Shown here: positions 10,351-19,376 of the stretch, one piece after another
Layout of the letters: the number at the start of each line of letters is the position of its first letter
How positions within the stretch are numbered: position 1 is the stretch's first letter
Assembly: GCA_951813855.1 (NCBI GenBank)
Contig: OX638380.1
Coordinates: forward strand, 946,876-1,010,875
Direction: 5' to 3'
Source: an uncultured Verrucomicrobiae bacterium
GTDB taxonomy: Bacteria > Verrucomicrobiota > Verrucomicrobiia > Limisphaerales > AAA164-E04
DNA length: 64,000 bases
The notes under the pieces: model-generated
The model's database searches: none
What the model was told of the DNA's origin: nothing
What the model saw: only the letters and a program-made list of their open reading frames with translations
Position numbers and translations under genes: made by a program

Positions 10351-11967
10351 ATGAATATCGGCATAATCGTCATCCGAGAGTTACGCGTGCTTTCCCGCCG
10401 GGGACTTCTTTATGGGATGCGGATGGTGTTTCTCGGTTTGATTTTTTTAACCTGGTTCCTACCGTTTATCATCGTTCCTAACGACGGGGAAGGCATCCTG
10501 ATAACTGTTACGTTCGTATCGATGGTTATATTCGGAATCGGAGCCAGCGTTACGACGTCTGATTCGATCAGCTCGGAGCGCCGGGAAAAAACTCTCGGAC
10601 TACTCATGCTAACGCCGTTACGACCGATTGCCGTGATGACGGGAAAACTGATCACCGGTATTTCGCAATACTTGCTGTGCCTCTTCGCCGTCACTCCGTT
10701 TATCGCTCTTCCGCTATTGAGCGGAGGAGTTACCTGGGACGACGTGATAAAGTGTTGTCTCGCGATTTGGACCATGACTTTTCTGGGATTGACGGTCGGG
10801 TTTTTCTGGACGACGATCTTCCAGGACTTAAAAACCTCTTCTACCGCCAGTTTTCTGACCATGTTGGGGCTCTATTTCTACCCGTTTATTTTCCTGCTGG
10901 CCAGTTGGTTACCTAGCGTCCGCATCAACGATACGTTCATTACCCTCGGACCGCTTTTGACGTTAGCGACCTATTCCGTCGATAACATGCAATCCGCAAA
11001 ATATTTCGAGGCAGTCGCAACCATATTCGGTGCTGGGACAACGTTGCTTTTGGCTGCTTATCTCGCATTCCGAATCGTTTGGAAAAAAGAGACAAATCCA
11101 CCGTCTGACGAACTCATAAATAATTCTGGCGACAAGCTAAACCGGTTAAGAGTTAAACGGTCAGAAAAACTGCGATGGGACCGGTTTAGCTGGCAAGACA
11201 ATCCCTACCGGGGTTGGGTTATGGCTAACGATAAAAAACAGCCGATCATCGAGGGCATCGCGATACTAACTTTGGGTTCGATTATACTAAGTGGAATTTT
11301 AATAATTATGCCAAGGTCTTTCGCTCATTATGAGTTGGGGATTACGATGGGCTGTCTCGGGTTAGGTTGTTGGGAACTGTTGACTCGTTGGGCAGCAGCC
11401 ATAGAAGCTCCGCGGCAAATACTGCATGATCGAAAATCAGGGATGTTGGAACTGTTAATGGTATCATCTGTAAATGACAAATCCTTAATCTCCGGCTTAT
11501 TAGCAGAATTGAAAAAGCTTCAAACTAGACGGTCGCTTTTGCTAGCCATTGGTTATACATGGTTACTTTCGGCGCTCACGATCATGATTTTCAGAAGACC
11601 GTTTGTAGAATACATAACTATAGTGCTGTTTTTGGTTTTTTCAATAGGATCCGGTTTATTGTCATTTAAAGAACTGCGAACGACCCAAACTTATGGGATT
11701 TGGCTAGCCACGCGGCTATCCAAACATTTGGCAATTACTTGGCGATTATTCGCCATTAATTTTTTGATTCAATTTTTTTTGCTTTTATTAATTGTATTGA
11801 TTAATTATTATGTTTCTTTTCAATTTTCTTTTGGAAGAGTATTTGACGAAACAATATTTCCGATCATAACGCTACTAATTTGGTTCCTTATCCGTTTTAT
11901 CCTTACTTGTTCGCTCGGCTATCACGCCTCCAAAAAATTAAGAAATTTGCGGAAGTCGATCTGCTAA
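10351..11967 (+). CDS. ABC-2-like membrane protein C (intact)
   Basis: This is an intact 538-residue polytopic membrane protein. It begins MNIGIIVIRELRVLSRRGLL and has a first hydrophobic half (six or so spans, residues ~20-245). A polar, charged central loop follows (~245-300, with NPYRGWVMANDKKQP), then a second half of about six spans. The cytoplasmic segments TLGLLMLTPLRPIAVMTGKL and QILHDRKSGMLELLMVSS recall the coupling regions of ABC-2-type permeases, where a Thr-Leu-Gly-Leu-Leu-x-Leu-T-P/R-L turn precedes a lysine. No ATPase is adjacent. Of the four paralogues in the window it is the only complete one. Its 5' half is GC-balanced, like the chromosome, whereas its 3' half is AT-rich like A, B and D. 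Confidence 0.75.
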   Translation: MNIGIIVIRELRVLSRRGLLYGMRMVFLGLIFLTWFLPFIIVPNDGEGILITVTFVSMVIFGIGASVTTSDSISSERREKTLGLLMLTPLRPIAVMTGKLITGISQYLLCLFAVTPFIALPLLSGGVTWDDVIKCCLAIWTMTFLGLTVGFFWTTIFQDLKTSSTASFLTMLGLYFYPFIFLLASWLPSVRINDTFITLGPLLTLATYSVDNMQSAKYFEAVATIFGAGTTLLLAAYLAFRIVWKKETNPPSDELINNSGDKLNRLRVKRSEKLRWDRFSWQDNPYRGWVMANDKKQPIIEGIAILTLGSIILSGILIIMPRSFAHYELGITMGCLGLGCWELLTRWAAAIEAPRQILHDRKSGMLELLMVSSVNDKSLISGLLAELKKLQTRRSLLLAIGYTWLLSALTIMIFRRPFVEYITIVLFLVFSIGSGLLSFKELRTTQTYGIWLATRLSKHLAITWRLFAINFLIQFFLLLLIVLINYYVSFQFSFGRVFDETIFPIITLLIWFLIRFILTCSLGYHASKKLRNLRKSIC

Positions 11968-13735
11968 AACTAACTACCTACTTGAATTTCACGGCATGGA
12001 ACTAAACGATCGAAAGCATCAATGATTCAAAATTCAAGTACGGCAAGTTGCCCTAACCAATGACAAAATATTCGACAATAAGTTTACCGCTTGAAAACTG
12101 AGATATAAAATAAAAATTAACGCTAGGCAGGCAAATGATTCCGGTTTAACTAATGTGAATTAATCAACACAGTAATCAACACCATGCATGTCAACCCAGT
12201 ATTAGTTAAAGAGTTTTGTTCGCAATCAAAAAACATCACCGGTTACTGGTGGCGAATTTCTTCGATCACGGTAATATTTTTCGTTTGGTATATTAACCAT
12301 GCGGATAATCCTAACAACGGCCAAGGAGCCTTAAAAGCAATTACTTTTATAGCAGCAATTTATTTTGGACTTTTTGCTGCCATATTCTCGTCTCATACTA
12401 TTGCTTTAGAACTACGCAACAATACTTTCGGCTTATTATTTTTGACTCGATTGCGTTCTTCAGAAATATTATTTGGCAAAATCTTACCCAATGGCATTCA
12501 ATGTTTCATATGTCTAATTGCTATTTTTCCAATTCTTTCCTTGCCGTTGATCAACGGAGGAGTCACTCTAACAGATGTGCTGAGATGTTGGACATTTATT
12601 TGCTTTTCTATTTATTATGGATTATCAATCGGGATTTATTGGGCAGTCACGCGACCGATGTACGACAAATTATATGATTTTTTAATTAAATCACCAGAAG
12701 GTATAATAATTTTTATATTTCAACCGTTACTGGTGCCTCTGTGGTGGTTTGCAGATCCCTCAGACGTGATAGTACACCAGATTGGCAACCAATCAGAACT
12801 CTTTATGCATATAGCCACATTTTTTATGTATATATTTTATATTATGATGATTTATGTATGTTCCTTATTCATGTTTAGTTTGAGTTACAAAAACTTTCTT
12901 TCAATTTGGAACCGTGAATTCAAATTGAAATCATTTCAGGATCCAATTTCGAAATGGTTGTTATCTAAACCACTTGAATCCAATATTTTAAAAACTGCAA
13001 ATACAGAAATAATCCGATCAACCAAGCGTCGATTACTCAGCATCAAAGATAATAAAAATCCGTACCAAATTTTAATTGGATTATTTCATCCTAATAATGT
13101 TTACAGTCAAAGTTTCATCTATTTCGGTTTATTTTCGGTTATTATATCTTCCTGCTTATCACTATTGTTCGATACTCATCCAAATCGCCATGCCAATCTA
13201 ATTTTTCCTTGCCTGTGCCTTTTTATAATGGAATTTGCCGTTCGCTTAAACGTTGCAATGGAAACTCCTCGTCAAATGCTATACGATCGCAAATCGCAAA
13301 TGATGGAATTGCTTCTGATATCGCCTTTCTCTGTCTTATCAATCGTCGCCGGTTACCGTTCATTCCTAAAGCATCGACTTCACCATCGTTTCGTGTTGCT
13401 GGGGATTGGATATGTTTGGGTAGCAGGAGTTTTTTTTGCGGCATACATTAGAAATGGATTTTTTTATTTCGATAGGCTGATTCTTTGTCTGTTTTTATTT
13501 CTAATGACTTTTTTTGTGATTTATATTAAATTTCATCCTATACCGGTTCGTTCAACAGTCAAACATTACACATTTCTGATCCTGAGATATTTATCAATTC
13601 CAGTTTCATTATCGTTTATCATGATCAATTTCATTTATATTTTCTTTAATGCCTATGTCGTGAGCAACACTTTTCATTTTTTTATTTGCTTGGGTTTTTT
13701 GACGTGTTCGTCCTTATGCTTTTTCCGAGGACTTA

Positions 13736-14423
13736 GGGCACTCGCATTAATAACATACTTGTTCAAATGATTAAATCTATTGTCAGAATTTCATTTTGAC
13801 ATGTCGATTGACGGATAATCTCTCTGGTGATTTAATAACTGATTTTGATGGTTTATTTAGAGCTGGAAGTTATCAACCCATTTAGGTCGATTCTATGGTT
13901 TTGGGGAGGCTTGATGACGGAAATCTTTAGTTTTCAATCCTCTGGCAATCAATGCATTGGAATTAATTACTTTTAAAAGTTGAAAAAATGAAATATGTAT
14001 GGTATGATTAAGCGTGAGCGATCAGGTTGCCGTTATCAGAAAAAAATATCTGAGCTTGGAACCCATCTTCCAAGAATTGACTAAACGTCATTGGCTAGCA
14101 TCCGAGGCAATAGCCATTGGTAGGGGTGGAATAAAAATAGTTTACGAAGCTACGGGTGCTAGCTGCACTACGATTCGATCGGGAATTAATGAATTGAAAA
14201 CGGAAGCAATCCCTAATAAAAATCGCCAAAGGAAAGCTGGAGGGGGACGGAAATCAATAACCGAACACGATAAGACTCTGTTGTCAGATCTGGATAAACT
14301 TATCGAACCCGAGACTCGAGGTGATCCTGAAAATCCGTTGCGTTGGACCTGCAAAAGTGCTGAACAAATCAAAACTACATTAAATGAAATGGGACATCAA
14401 ATAAGTGAACGCACCGTAAATAA
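13736..14423 (+). mobile_element. ISAzo13-like insertion sequence, left fragment (688 bp)
   Basis: The fragment begins with the element's left end GGGCACTCGC directly after GGACTTA of permease D. It includes the leader and the first ~135 transposase codons, then stops at CACCGTAAATAA, where a second complete copy begins. The distal part of this first element is missing, although the TTA at the outer left junction is matched by TTA after the right end of the second copy (15962-15964). See the finding on the collapsed nested insertion. Confidence 0.9.
14014..14423 (+). pseudogene. ISAzo13-type transposase, N-terminal fragment
   Basis: The fragment starts at GTG 14014 with SDQVAVIRKKYLSLEP. It holds the helix-turn-helix-like N-terminal region and reads CGA at the position that is a stop in copy 1 (PETRGDPENP). 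It ends at ISERTVNK where the next element begins. All three catalytic acidic residues are missing, so it cannot transpose; it could at most bind DNA. The promoter at 13980-14008 (TTGAAA, 17 bases, TATGAT) is intact. Confidence 0.85.
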
Positions 14424-15961
14424 GGGCACTCGCATTAATAACATACTTGTTCAAATGATTAAATCTATTGTCAGAATTTCATTTTGACATGTCGATTGAC
14501 GGATAATCTCTCTGGTGATTTAATAACTGATTTTGATGGTTTATTTAAAGCTGGAAGTTATCAACCCATTTAGGTCGATTCTATGGTTTTGGGGAGGCTT
14601 GATGACGGAAATCTTTAGTTTTTAATCCTCTGGCAATCAATGCATTGGAATTAATTACTTTTAAAAGTTGAAAAAATGAAATATGTATGGTACGATTAAG
14701 CGTGAGCGATCAGGTTGCCGTTATCAGAAAAAAATATCTGAGCTTGGAACCCATCTTCCAAGAATTGACTAAACGTCATTGGCTAGCATCCGAGGCAATA
14801 GCCATTGGTAGGGGTGGAATAAAAATAGTTCACGAAGCTACGGGTGCTAGCTGCACTACGATTCGATCGGGAATTAATGAATTGAAAACGGAAGCAATCC
14901 CTAATAAAAATCGCCAAAGGAAAGCTGGAGGGGGACGGAAATCAATAACCGAACACGATAAGACTCTTTTGTCAGATCTGGATAAACTTATCGAACCCGA
15001 GACTCGAGGTGATCCTGAAAATCCGTTGCGTTGGACCTGCAAAAGTGCTGAACAAATCAAAACCACATTAAATGAAATGGGACATCAAATAAGTGAACGC
15101 ACCGTAAATAATTTGCTCCATGAAATGGGATACAGCCTTCAAGGCAATCAGAAAACCCTAGAAGGCAAACAGCATCCCGATCGAAACCAGCAATTTCGAC
15201 ATATTGAACGGAAATCCCGGAAATTCTTGAAGAAAAACCAACCAGTGATTTCGGTTGACACGAAAAAAAAAACTGGTGGGACAGCACAAAAATATGGGGA
15301 ACGAATGGCATCCGAAAGGAAATCCCGAACTAGTCAAAGTGCATGATTTCCCCGATCCAAATCTACCGAAAGCAAGTCCATATGGCGTGTATGATCTGAG
15401 CACCAATACGGGTTGGGTAAGTGTAGGCACTGACCACGATACTGCGGAATTTGCGGTAAAAACTATTCGTCGATGGTGGCTATCAATGGGACGAAAAAAT
15501 CATCCCAATGCCAAGAAGCTATTAATTATGGCTGATGGAGGTGGTTCAAATGGTAGTCGTAATAAATTATGGAAAACCGAGTTGCAAAAACTGGCAGATG
15601 AACTTAATATGGAAATATCAGTTTGTCATTTTCCTCCGGGTACGAGCAAGTGGAATAAAATTGAACATCGAATGTTTTCATGCATTTCGATGAATTGGCG
15701 GGGACGCCCATTAACCAATTATGAAACCATAGTTAATTTGATTAGCAATACAACAACTAAAAATGGGTTGAAAATAAATTGCATGTTAGATAAATCCAAA
15801 TATCAGACTGGCATAAAAATTACTGATGAACAAATGCAAAATTTGCGCTTAACTAAAGAGAAGTTTCATGGTGAATGGAATTATAAATTAAAGCCCCATG
15901 AATGTAAATAATACGTTTGATACGCACACAAAAAAACGACAGTTTAATTATGCGAGAACCC
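14424..15961 (+). mobile_element. ISAzo13-like insertion sequence, copy 2 (1538 bp)
   Basis: The copy is complete end to end: GGGCACTCGC at the left and GCGAGAACCC at the right. It is two bases shorter than copy 1, because of the deletion in its transposase. The left junction is inside the first element, at TAA of GTAAATAA; the right junction is with permease D at TTAAAACCG. The two flanks therefore belong to two different insertion events. Confidence 0.9.
14702..15911 (+). pseudogene. ISAzo13-type transposase, frameshifted in a poly-A run
   Basis: The gene starts at GTG 14702. The frame is open to the first catalytic block (VISVDTKKK). There, copy 1 reads eight A then GGAACTG, whereas this copy reads ten A then CTG, a net loss of two bases. 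The rest of the protein continues in another frame from about 15255 to 15911 and still carries ADGGGSNGSR and SKWNKIEHRMF. The lesion lies right after the first catalytic Asp, so no active enzyme is expected without frameshifting. A programmed frameshift is unlikely, because the two other full-length copies have no shift here. The -10 box is also altered to TACGAT. Confidence 0.88.
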
Positions 15962-16617
15962 TTAAAACCGAATATCAACGATTGCAAACGAAATGTTTTT
16001 TATCATTAATATTTATTTTTATCTTAGTGTTCGGTATTATTTGTTATAATATGCTATATTTTCTTAATTCCGATAAGTTTGGCGACATTACTTCTTTTTT
16101 CTTTTTTTTCACAGGCTCGATTTTATTGTTTATTTGGGGATTTCGATATGAATTACAACAATCGCAAATTAAACATTTATTATTTCCTTCGGCCGTTTAT
16201 TTTTTATTTTCCTCGGGTTTTTTTATGATTATGTATAATCCTGTGTTCAATTATAACCTGAATGCTATTTTGCTTTGCCTATGTTTTTTTGTCGGAACGT
16301 ACTTTTTATCGTATTACGAATTATACGCCTTGCAATATTACGGTATTTGGACGGCAACCGGAAAACACTCTTTTTGGTTTATTGCCGGAAAGTTATTTTC
16401 GGTGTGCATTTCAATTCCAATTGTTACGTTCATTGCGGCTTTTTTTGTTATCCAATTATGTGCAGTTGTATTTTATGATTCTTTTTTCTCTGAAAACAGG
16501 GTAATTCAGCTAGCCGGGACCTTTTTGCTTTGGCATTACTTCCGTTCGGCATGTTCTCGATTTGCTATCAACTTCGCCCATCGACGTTTATGTCAATTAC
16601 GGTCTCTGTTAGATTAA

Positions 16618-17238
16618 ACGGTTTTAATAATGTTTGTTAAATTTGATTTACCCGACAATTCCTATGATAGCGAACCGCTGGTGTGATTGGAATTACCGTT
16701 GTTTGTTACCGTCAATAATACGTGTTAGTCACATAGTTGACGGAGTAAATCCGATCATTTAGATTTTAAAGCTGCTTAATCGAATGCCAAGCGAGCATCC
16801 CGGGGTAAAACCTGCTTTGATCCACTCCCTAAATGGACCGACTCTTGATTTCGGTTTGAATGTTCGATTTATTATCACTTCGGACCAATGATCCGTTACC
16901 TTACGAATTTTCGGAATGGTTTCGCCAGTATAACTTCCGATTTGAACGATCGATTTAAATTGCCGAATTCCCGATCCTTCGGATTTTTCCGTTTATTACG
17001 GGGACCGTTCAATCAAATCCCCCACTCCCCGGAAGAAAACATCCAGCTACGGCGTAATCCCGACAACGGCGGAATCCAACCTGCTGTAACCGGCTTGATC
17101 CCATGGCACCAGCGATTCGTTGCCACTCACTCGGCTTCGGAAGAACGGATTCGATTGGCATGCCAAACTGCGTTTTCAAACCCCGAATGTCCTTCCGCCC
17201 ATCCGAAACCGGGCAGCATCATAAATCTGAGCCACGAG
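16618..17238. other. Intergenic spacer, right copy of the duplicated segment
   Basis: This is the counterpart of 6519-7138: same position between a permease end and the C-terminus of DUF1015, with recognisable conserved words throughout. No gene is visible in either copy. Conservation of a non-coding spacer reflects the duplication rather than proven function. Confidence 0.6.
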
Positions 17239-18459
17239 TCAGCGCAACAGGTGGCAAAACATGCCATCCCGCAGTTTCGGCTCGAACCAAGTGCTTTTGG
17301 GAGGCATAACGCCGCCACTGTCGGCCACCTCCAACAATTCGTCAATCTGGGTAGGATAAAGGGAAAAGGCCACTCCTTGATTCGCTCGATCGACGAGTTT
17401 TTCCAATTCTCCGGCGCCTCGAATTCCGCCGACAAACGAGATTCGCCGGCTTTGGCGAGGATCCCCGATATCCAATATCGGCCCTAACACCTGACGTTGC
17501 AATCGCGTCACCGTCAGCTGTTCTTCCAGCTTCCGAGGAGAGTTTGGAGAAGTCAAATTCAAGCGGTACCACTGCCGGTTGAGGTACATTCCCACCTCCT
17601 CCCGGGTTCGTGGTTCGACTGTTTCTGCCTCGATTTCCACCGCCGCAACCTCGGACAACCGGGCCAAAAAGGTCAAATTATCCTGACCGGCCAAATCGTG
17701 AACGAAACGGTTGTAAGGCAAGATTTGCACCTGGTCGTGAGGAATCAAAACGGTCAAAAACCCGCCGCTCCCGTTTTTTCCCGCCCGATCTTTCACCACC
17801 CGGGAAGCCGCGGCGCTACGGTGATGACCGTCGGCGATATAGAGCCGAGGGATTCCTGCGAACCGTTCCTCGATGAACCGCAACTCCTCTTCTTCGGCGA
17901 TCACCCAGGCGCTATGCCTGACGCCGTCTTCCGACATGAAATCGACCTGCGCCGGTCGGGAAACGGCCGCCGAGAATTTCCGGTCCAGTTCATGATCGGC
18001 CGGGTAGATCAAAAACACCGCACCGGTTTGAGCCTCCAAGGACTCCATGTGGCTCACCCGGTCGTCCTCTTTATCAGGCCGCGTGAATTCATGCTTTCGA
18101 ATAACCCCGCTTTCGTATTCCCGGCAACTCGACAGGGCGACCAGCCCAATCTGTTCGTGAGCGCCCATGATCTGGCGATAGAGATAGAAGCACGCTTTCC
18201 GATCGGAGAACAAAACCTCCTCCCGTATCAGACGATCGAACTGCTGCCGGCCTCTGGCGTAGATCTCCTCCCGGCTCGGCGCCGTTTCGCCTTCCGCCCA
18301 TCCTATCTCCGGTTTGCTAATCCAAAAAAAACTGCGTGGCCGGCGCTCGGCCACTTCGCGGGCTTCCCGAACGGAAAGCACGTCGTAAGGCAGTTCGCAG
18401 ATTTCCGACGCCAGTTCTGGGTTCGGGCGCAACGCGCGGAAGGGAGTTATCTTCGCCAT
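17239..18459 (-). CDS. DUF1015 family protein (intact)
   Basis: This is a 406-residue soluble protein with no signal peptide or membrane span. It starts MAKITPFRALRPNPELASEI, the typical N-terminus of DUF1015 proteins, followed by ELPYDVLSVREAREVAE. The central motif LYIADGHHRSAAASRV (~residues 213-228), with its His-His-Arg core, is the most conserved part of the family and suggests phosphate or nucleotide chemistry. The C-terminal block FVGGIRGAGELEKLVD and the ending KSTWFEPKLRDGMFCHLLR are also typical. The biochemical role is not established. It is divergent from infC across 18460-18672. A decayed copy lies at 7139-8357, so this one is presumably the functional version. Confidence 0.9.
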   Translation of the reverse strand: MAKITPFRALRPNPELASEICELPYDVLSVREAREVAERRPRSFFWISKPEIGWAEGETAPSREEIYARGRQQFDRLIREEVLFSDRKACFYLYRQIMGAHEQIGLVALSSCREYESGVIRKHEFTRPDKEDDRVSHMESLEAQTGAVFLIYPADHELDRKFSAAVSRPAQVDFMSEDGVRHSAWVIAEEEELRFIEERFAGIPRLYIADGHHRSAAASRVVKDRAGKNGSGGFLTVLIPHDQVQILPYNRFVHDLAGQDNLTFLARLSEVAAVEIEAETVEPRTREEVGMYLNRQWYRLNLTSPNSPRKLEEQLTVTRLQRQVLGPILDIGDPRQSRRISFVGGIRGAGELEKLVDRANQGVAFSLYPTQIDELLEVADSGGVMPPKSTWFEPKLRDGMFCHLLR

Positions 18460-18620
18460 AGATTAAATATCGCCTGCCCAACGAAACAGGGAAAACGACG
18501 GTCGCGCAACAGTTTGTCGCCGGACGATATTTTTCGAAGAAAAAAACTTGAACTACCGCCCCGATTCAGGTTTTAGTCCTTTCGGAAGTTTTGACTAGCC
18601 GTTTATTCAATCGTCACGAA

Positions 18621-18648
18621 CCTGGGCAACGCCGGACGCGTTGCCAGG
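18621..18648 (+). promoter_or_regulatory. Hairpin in the infC leader
   Basis: The segment CCTGGGCAACG, seven bases, CGTTGCCAGG can form a 10-bp stem with one bulged G, ending about 25 bases before the infC start codon. The left copy (8521-8546 region) keeps a weakened version (GCAAC...GTTGC). Some infC genes are controlled through their leader RNA, so a role in translation control is possible, but this is inference from structure only. Confidence 0.35.
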
Positions 18649-18672
18649 GCTAATTGTGTTTCTGGGGGTTTC

Positions 18673-19314
18673 TTGAGTCGTCCTCACTTTTCCCGCAACC
18701 GTCGCTTTCGGGGTCCGCGTATCCGCATCAATGAGAGGATCCGTGCCCGGGAAGTCAGAGTCGTCGATGCCGCCGGCAAGCAAATGGGAGTCTTTAAGCG
18801 GCACGAGGCCCTCAAGATGGCCCGAGAACGCCAGGTAGACCTCGTCGAAGTCGCCGAAAACGCCACCCCGCCGGTTTGCCGCCTCGTCAATTACGGCAAA
18901 TACCAGTACGAGCAATCGAAGAAGAAAAAGGAAAACAAGAAAAACCAGTTCTCAAACCGGACCAAGGAAGTTCAACTCAGCGTCAAGATCGATCCGCACG
19001 ACCTCCAAACCAAGCAAAACCATGCCATCGACTTTCTCTGCGATGACATGAAAGTCAAGGTCACGCTGCGATTCAAGGGCCGGGAGAACGCCCACAAGGA
19101 AGTCGGATTCCAGGTTATCGATCAGTTCGTCGAACACCTGGTCGCTTGGGGGCATCCCGACGCCTCTACCCGGAAAATCGGGAGAGGACTCTTGGTCATG
19201 ATCATTCCTAATCCCCGGAGTCAACGGGCTCCTCATCCCGGACACGTCTCTCCGCCCATCGAAGACGAGCCGGTCGATCTGACCGAATCGGATATCGACC
19301 ACGACGAGGATTGA
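18673..19314 (+). CDS. infC: Translation initiation factor IF-3
   Basis: This is a 213-residue IF-3 that binds the 30S subunit and controls start-codon and initiator-tRNA selection. The N domain (to ~residue 75) carries the family signature INERIRAREVRVVDAAGKQ and PPVCRLVNYGKYQYEQ. A lysine-rich linker (SKKKKENKKN) follows, then the C domain with EVQLSVKIDPHDLQTKQ and VKVTLRFKGRENAHKE. The C-terminus has an acidic ~35-residue extension beyond the usual ~180 residues (ending DESDIDHDED-like). The start is TTG at 18673: no ATG or GTG lies in a plausible place, and a G-rich GGGGG precedes it. Rare start codons are a known trait of infC and allow self-regulation. The usual neighbours rpmI and rplT are not downstream. 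Confidence 0.93.
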   Translation: MSRPHFSRNRRFRGPRIRINERIRAREVRVVDAAGKQMGVFKRHEALKMARERQVDLVEVAENATPPVCRLVNYGKYQYEQSKKKKENKKNQFSNRTKEVQLSVKIDPHDLQTKQNHAIDFLCDDMKVKVTLRFKGRENAHKEVGFQVIDQFVEHLVAWGHPDASTRKIGRGLLVMIIPNPRSQRAPHPGHVSPPIEDEPVDLTESDIDHDED

Positions 19315-19333
19315 CGGCCTTCGGGAAGGCTGT
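19314..19333. terminator. Short hairpin after infC
   Basis: A 9-bp stem with one G-T pair (ACGGCCTTC / GAAGGCTGT) starts at the last base of the infC stop codon. It has no T tract. It lies between the convergent infC and Hsp70 genes, so it may end transcription from either side. Confidence 0.35.
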
Positions 19334-19376
19334 CAATCCCAGCTGAACAAGACCCTGCAAACGGAGCCGAGCAGGT

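Larger units (their letters stand above)
12184..16617 (+). pseudogene. ABC-2-like membrane protein D, split by nested ISAzo13-like elements
   Basis: The gene starts at ATG 12184 (MHVNPVLVKEFCSQSKNITG) and runs uninterrupted to 13735. It resumes after the insertion at 15962 (LKTEYQRLQTKCFLSL) and ends at 16617. The joined protein would be about 730 residues, longer than protein C, with an extra run of hydrophobic segments in the second half. Features shared with C are the turn TFGLLFLTRLRSSEILFGK, the polar central loop ending in NPYQILIG, and METPRQMLYDRKSQMMELLL. Apart from the insertion I see no frameshift, so this copy died recently and only through transposition. The leader ACAGTAATCAACACC immediately before the ATG is conserved with copy B; there is no clear Shine-Dalgarno. 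Confidence 0.85.

Noticed and set aside
15255..15350. Programmed ribosomal frameshift in the poly-A run of the ISAzo13-like transposase
   Set aside because: Copy 1 and the intact minus-strand copy read through in one frame here, so the two-base loss is a mutation.
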